Assembly: GCA_947505565.1 (NCBI GenBank)
Contig: CANNLB010000100.1
Location: 1 to 7,538, forward strand
Length of the DNA stretch: 7,538 bases
Source of the DNA: Acidobacteriota bacterium
GTDB taxonomy: Bacteria > Acidobacteriota > Terriglobia > Bryobacterales > Bryobacteraceae
Direction of reading: 5' to 3'
Position numbers and translations under genes: made by a program. Below the pieces are notes generated by a model. That model had not been told where the DNA came from. It ran no database searches and was given only the letters and a program-made list of their open reading frames with translations. Of the stretch, positions 4,888-7,538 are shown piece after piece (within the stretch, counting starts at the first letter, position 1; each line of letters begins with the position of its first letter).

Positions 4888-7383
4888 ATGCGTTGGCTAT
4901 TACTGGCGTTAAGCAGTTTGGCGTGGGCGGCGGAGCCGGCGGCGATTGTCGAACAGCGCTGCCTGAAGTGCCACGGCGGCGAGAAGGTTTCGGCGGGGCT
5001 GGACCTGACGAAGGCCGGGTCGGCGAGAATGGTGGAGCGGGTAGAGAGCGGAGAGATGCCGCTGGGCGGTCCGCGTCTGGAGCCGGACGAAGTGGCGGCG
5101 GTGAAGGCTTGGGTGGCGGCGGGGTCGAAGCCGTTGGCCCCGACGACGAAGAAGGGCTTCTGGGCGTTTCGGTCGGTTCTGAAGCCAGCAGTGCCCGCGG
5201 GGGCCGCGCATCCGATCGACGCGTTTCTGCTGCAGAAGTTGCAGGCCAAGGGGCTGGGGTTTGCGCCGAAAGCGGACGACCGGACGCTGCTGCGGCGGGT
5301 GGCGTTTGATTTGACCGGGCTGCCGCCGGAAAGGGCTCTACCTTATGCTGATGCGGTGGAAGCGTTTTTGGCCTCGTCGCGGTACGGCGAACGCTGGGGG
5401 CGGCATTGGCTCGATGTGGTGCGTTTTGGCGAGACCGATGGCGGGGAGCATAACTTTGAACGGGCGTTGGCTTGGCCGTATCGGGATTACGTGGTCGAGG
5501 CCTTCAATGCCGATAAGCCTTATCCGGAATTTTTGCGGGAGCAGATTGCGGGGGATCTGATCGCCCCGGGCGACCCGAAGATCGTGCGGGCGACGGGGTT
5601 TCTGGTGGCCGGGCCTTGGGATTCGGTGAGCGCGGAGCTAAACAAAGACGTGGCGATGAAGGCGACGGCTCGCATGGATGAGCTCGACGATATGGTCACG
5701 ACGACCATGCATACGTTTCAGGCGATGACGGCCAACTGCGCCCGGTGCCACGACCATAAGTTCGACCCGATTCCGACGAAGGATTACTACAAGCTGACGG
5801 GCGTTTTTCAGGCGGTCGGGTTTGGGACGCGGGAAGTGGTTTCGGCGGAGGCCAAGGCCGCCTACGATCAGGTCACGAGCCCCTTACGGGCGGAGTTGAA
5901 GGCCGTGGAGCAGCGGATTGCCGACGCCGAGGATCCGGTGCGGGCGACCTATCTGCGGACGGCGATGCGGACGTTTGCAGCCGAGCGGGCCAAGGATCCG
6001 CGGCGGATTCCGTTGAACCCGGTTTTCAATGCGAATCTTTTAAAGGGCGGGGGAGAGCTGCGGCTGGTGATTACCGGCCATGATGGCCCGCTGGCGAAAC
6101 TGGCTTGGTTGAAGGTGGGCGGCTACGCGCTTCCTCCGTGGACGGCTCCGCGCAAGGCGACTCCGGATGAGCCGGTGATTTTGCCGTTATTGGCGGTGGA
6201 GGCGGGGGCGGAAATCACGTGGGCAACGGATGATACTTTGGCTCGGAAGCCGGGGCTGATTAACGTTTATCGGGTGGAGGCTAAGCAAGGTGGGCAGTGG
6301 GTGGAGGTGGCGAGTTCGCTGGACCATGTACGGTTAGTCGAGACCGAGATCCCGACCGCCCCAGACCCTAAGCTGGTGCCCGAGTGGAAGGCCGAGCGGG
6401 ATCGGCTGAAGGCGCAGTTAGCGAAGATCGCGGCTCCGCCGAAGCTGTACGCGGCGGTGCCGCATGCTCCGGATCAAGCGTATGTTTTGGAGCGCGGGAG
6501 CGTAGCGCGGAAAAAGGAACCGGTGGATCCGGGCGGGTTGAGCGTGGTGCCGGCGGCGTTTCCGACGGGGAAAGACCGGCGGTTGGCGTTGGCCGATTGG
6601 ATGACCGATGCGACGAATCCGTTGACAGCAAGAGTGATCGTGAACCGGGTCTGGTACTTCCATTTCGGCAGTGGGCTCGTGAATACGCCGAGCGATTTCG
6701 GGCTGATGGGCGACCGGCCGTCGCATCCGGAACTCCTGGATTGGTTGGCGGCTTCGTTCGTGGAGAATGGGTGGAGCTTGAAGTGGCTGCATCGGCAGAT
6801 TCTTTCGACGCAGGCTTATCAGCAGGCGGCGACGCATAACGAAAAGGCGTTTGGGATTGACGCGGGGAATCGGTTGTTGTGGCACATGCCGCTGAAGCGA
6901 ATGGACGCCGAGACGCTGCGGGACACGATGCTGGCGGCGGCGGGGACGCTGCGGCTGGAGATGGGCGGGCCGAGTTTTCCGCTCCATAAAATGGGTTCGG
7001 GCGGATCGTACATCTTCAAAGCGATCGTGAATCCGGGGCCGGAGACCTGGCGGCGGAGCGTGTATCGGTTCAACGTACGGGGCGGGGATCAGCTGATGAT
7101 GGACAATTTCGATTGCCCGGATCCGAGTGTGGCGACGCCGCAGCGGAGTTCGTCAAACACGGCGCTGCAGGCGTTGACGCTGCTGAACGATGAGTTCGTT
7201 TGGGAGCAGGCGCAGAAGTTGGCCGTGCGGGCGGGTAGCGTGGAGCAGGCATATGAGCTTGTGTTGGGTCGGGGGCCGACGGCGCGGGAGTTGGCGTTGG
7301 GGAGGCAGTATGCGGCCTCGCAATCGCTAGCGCTTTTCTGCCGGGTGCTTTTTAATACGAACGAGTTTTTGTACACACCATGA
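4888..7383 (+). CDS. PSCyt1-PSCyt2-PSD1 (DUF1549/DUF1553) secreted cytochrome c-like protein
   Basis: This encodes an 831-residue exported protein. Residues 1-15 are a short Sec signal peptide (MRWLLLALSSLAWAA). A planctomycete-type cytochrome c domain (PSCyt1) follows, with heme motif CLKCH at 25-29 and a likely axial Met57 in EMPLGG. PSCyt2/DUF1549 spans about 108-313, with GERWGRHWLDVVRFGETDG and a second CxxCH (CARCH, 284-288) in NCARCHDHKFDPIP. The central 315-560 stretch has two short helical, coiled-coil-like pieces (around ELKAVEQRIADAE and ERDRLKAQLAKIAA) around a beta-rich part that could be a carbohydrate-binding-like sandwich. PSD1/DUF1553 spans about 561-815 (ALADWMTDATNPLTARVIVNRVWYFHFG, then SNTALQALTLLND). 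Length is normal for the family. The function is not established; these proteins are periplasmic or surface located and are commonly found beside DUF1501 and polysaccharide-breakdown genes. The start at 4888 is set by the signal peptide. It is only 5 nt past the tRNA end, and upstream in-frame codons are tRNA sequence. The stop overlaps the next start (ATGA). Confidence 0.93.
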   Translation: MRWLLLALSSLAWAAEPAAIVEQRCLKCHGGEKVSAGLDLTKAGSARMVERVESGEMPLGGPRLEPDEVAAVKAWVAAGSKPLAPTTKKGFWAFRSVLKPAVPAGAAHPIDAFLLQKLQAKGLGFAPKADDRTLLRRVAFDLTGLPPERALPYADAVEAFLASSRYGERWGRHWLDVVRFGETDGGEHNFERALAWPYRDYVVEAFNADKPYPEFLREQIAGDLIAPGDPKIVRATGFLVAGPWDSVSAELNKDVAMKATARMDELDDMVTTTMHTFQAMTANCARCHDHKFDPIPTKDYYKLTGVFQAVGFGTREVVSAEAKAAYDQVTSPLRAELKAVEQRIADAEDPVRATYLRTAMRTFAAERAKDPRRIPLNPVFNANLLKGGGELRLVITGHDGPLAKLAWLKVGGYALPPWTAPRKATPDEPVILPLLAVEAGAEITWATDDTLARKPGLINVYRVEAKQGGQWVEVASSLDHVRLVETEIPTAPDPKLVPEWKAERDRLKAQLAKIAAPPKLYAAVPHAPDQAYVLERGSVARKKEPVDPGGLSVVPAAFPTGKDRRLALADWMTDATNPLTARVIVNRVWYFHFGSGLVNTPSDFGLMGDRPSHPELLDWLAASFVENGWSLKWLHRQILSTQAYQQAATHNEKAFGIDAGNRLLWHMPLKRMDAETLRDTMLAAAGTLRLEMGGPSFPLHKMGSGGSYIFKAIVNPGPETWRRSVYRFNVRGGDQLMMDNFDCPDPSVATPQRSSSNTALQALTLLNDEFVWEQAQKLAVRAGSVEQAYELVLGRGPTARELALGRQYAASQSLALFCRVLFNTNEFLYTP

Positions 7384-7538
7384 CCAGACGCGATTTACTT
7401 TGGAACGTGGGCGGCGGGGCCGCCGGGTTGGCATTGTATGCGCCGGCGTTAGCCTTAGTCGCATGGCTCGCGAGCCGTGTTGATCCGGAAATCCTGCCCA
7501 ATGCGACCCTGCCGCCCGCACATTGGCTGACGCTGGTC
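7380..7538 (+). CDS. Tat-signal protein, N-terminal part (DUF1501-like position), runs off window
   Basis: The frame starts at ATG 7380, overlapping the TGA of the PSCyt/PSD1 gene (ATGA), and stays open for 53 codons to the window end. No Shine-Dalgarno is seen, so translation is probably coupled to the gene before. Residues 1-19 (MTRRDLLWNVGGGAAGLAL) are a twin-arginine signal: TRRDLLW fits (S/T)RRxFLK and is followed by a Gly/Ala-rich hydrophobic stretch. A gene in this place next to PSD1 is usually a DUF1501 protein, exported folded by Tat. However, the residues that follow (YAPALALVAWLASRV, then DPEILPNATLPPAHWLTLV) do not look like the usual start of the DUF1501 body. They read like a membrane helix plus the loop of an FtsX/MacB-type permease. 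The product is therefore left open. Confidence 0.6.
   Translation, partial: MTRRDLLWNVGGGAAGLALYAPALALVAWLASRVDPEILPNATLPPAHWLTLV

Noticed and set aside
4839..5249. Minus-strand frame ending in GPPGLEPGTNGL
   Set aside because: It is the antisense of the tRNA and the PSCyt1 gene. The ending is a common spurious peptide from tRNA complements.
7410..7424. GC-rich hairpin GGCGGC-GGG-GCCGCC near the start of the last gene
   Set aside because: It is explained by Gly-Gly-Gly-Ala-Ala codons of the Tat signal in a GC-rich genome.

Overview
The window looks like a piece of a GC-rich acidobacterial chromosome, most like the Bryobacterales/Solibacter group. Two features suggest this: a large TonB-dependent receptor with an N-terminal carboxypeptidase-regulatory-like domain (the 'Oar-like' type that is abundant in Acidobacteriota), and a PSCyt1-PSCyt2-PSD1 (DUF1549/DUF1553) cytochrome-like protein followed by a twin-arginine-signal gene. 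The DUF1553 family is shared by Acidobacteriota, Planctomycetota and Verrucomicrobiota; the receptor type favours Acidobacteriota. The assignment is inference from gene content.

Layout. At 1-293 (+) is the C-terminal part of an AqpZ-type aquaporin with an altered second NPA motif. It is separated by a strong bidirectional intrinsic terminator (297-330) from the convergent TonB-dependent receptor gene, 350-3796 (-). A 209-bp divergent intergenic region (3797-4005) holds an imperfect palindrome, a small hairpin and an AT-rich block. It is followed on the + strand by a YlmA/ModF-like ABC ATPase (4006-4788), a CAT-anticodon tRNA (4807-4882), the PSCyt1/PSCyt2/PSD1 protein (4888-7383), and the first 53 codons of a Tat-signal gene (from 7380) that runs off the window.

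How the genes relate. The three + strand protein genes and the tRNA are packed with gaps of 18 nt, 5 nt and an ATGA overlap, and no terminator is visible between them. They could therefore be one transcript with a tRNA embedded in it. PSCyt/PSD1 proteins are usually paired with a Tat-exported DUF1501 protein. The overlapping downstream start fits that pair, but the sequence after its signal peptide does not look like DUF1501. The receptor and the ABC ATPase share only a divergent promoter region; a joint role in envelope uptake is possible but not shown.

Most unusual observations: (1) aquaporin motif NPA changed to KPA, with several other charged substitutions in membrane positions; (2) a protein gene starting 5 nt after a tRNA CCA end, its only strong Shine-Dalgarno-like sequence lying inside the tRNA; (3) a change of protein character and G/C balance in the last ~100 bases. 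No CRISPR array, insertion sequence, phage gene or recognisable defence system was seen.
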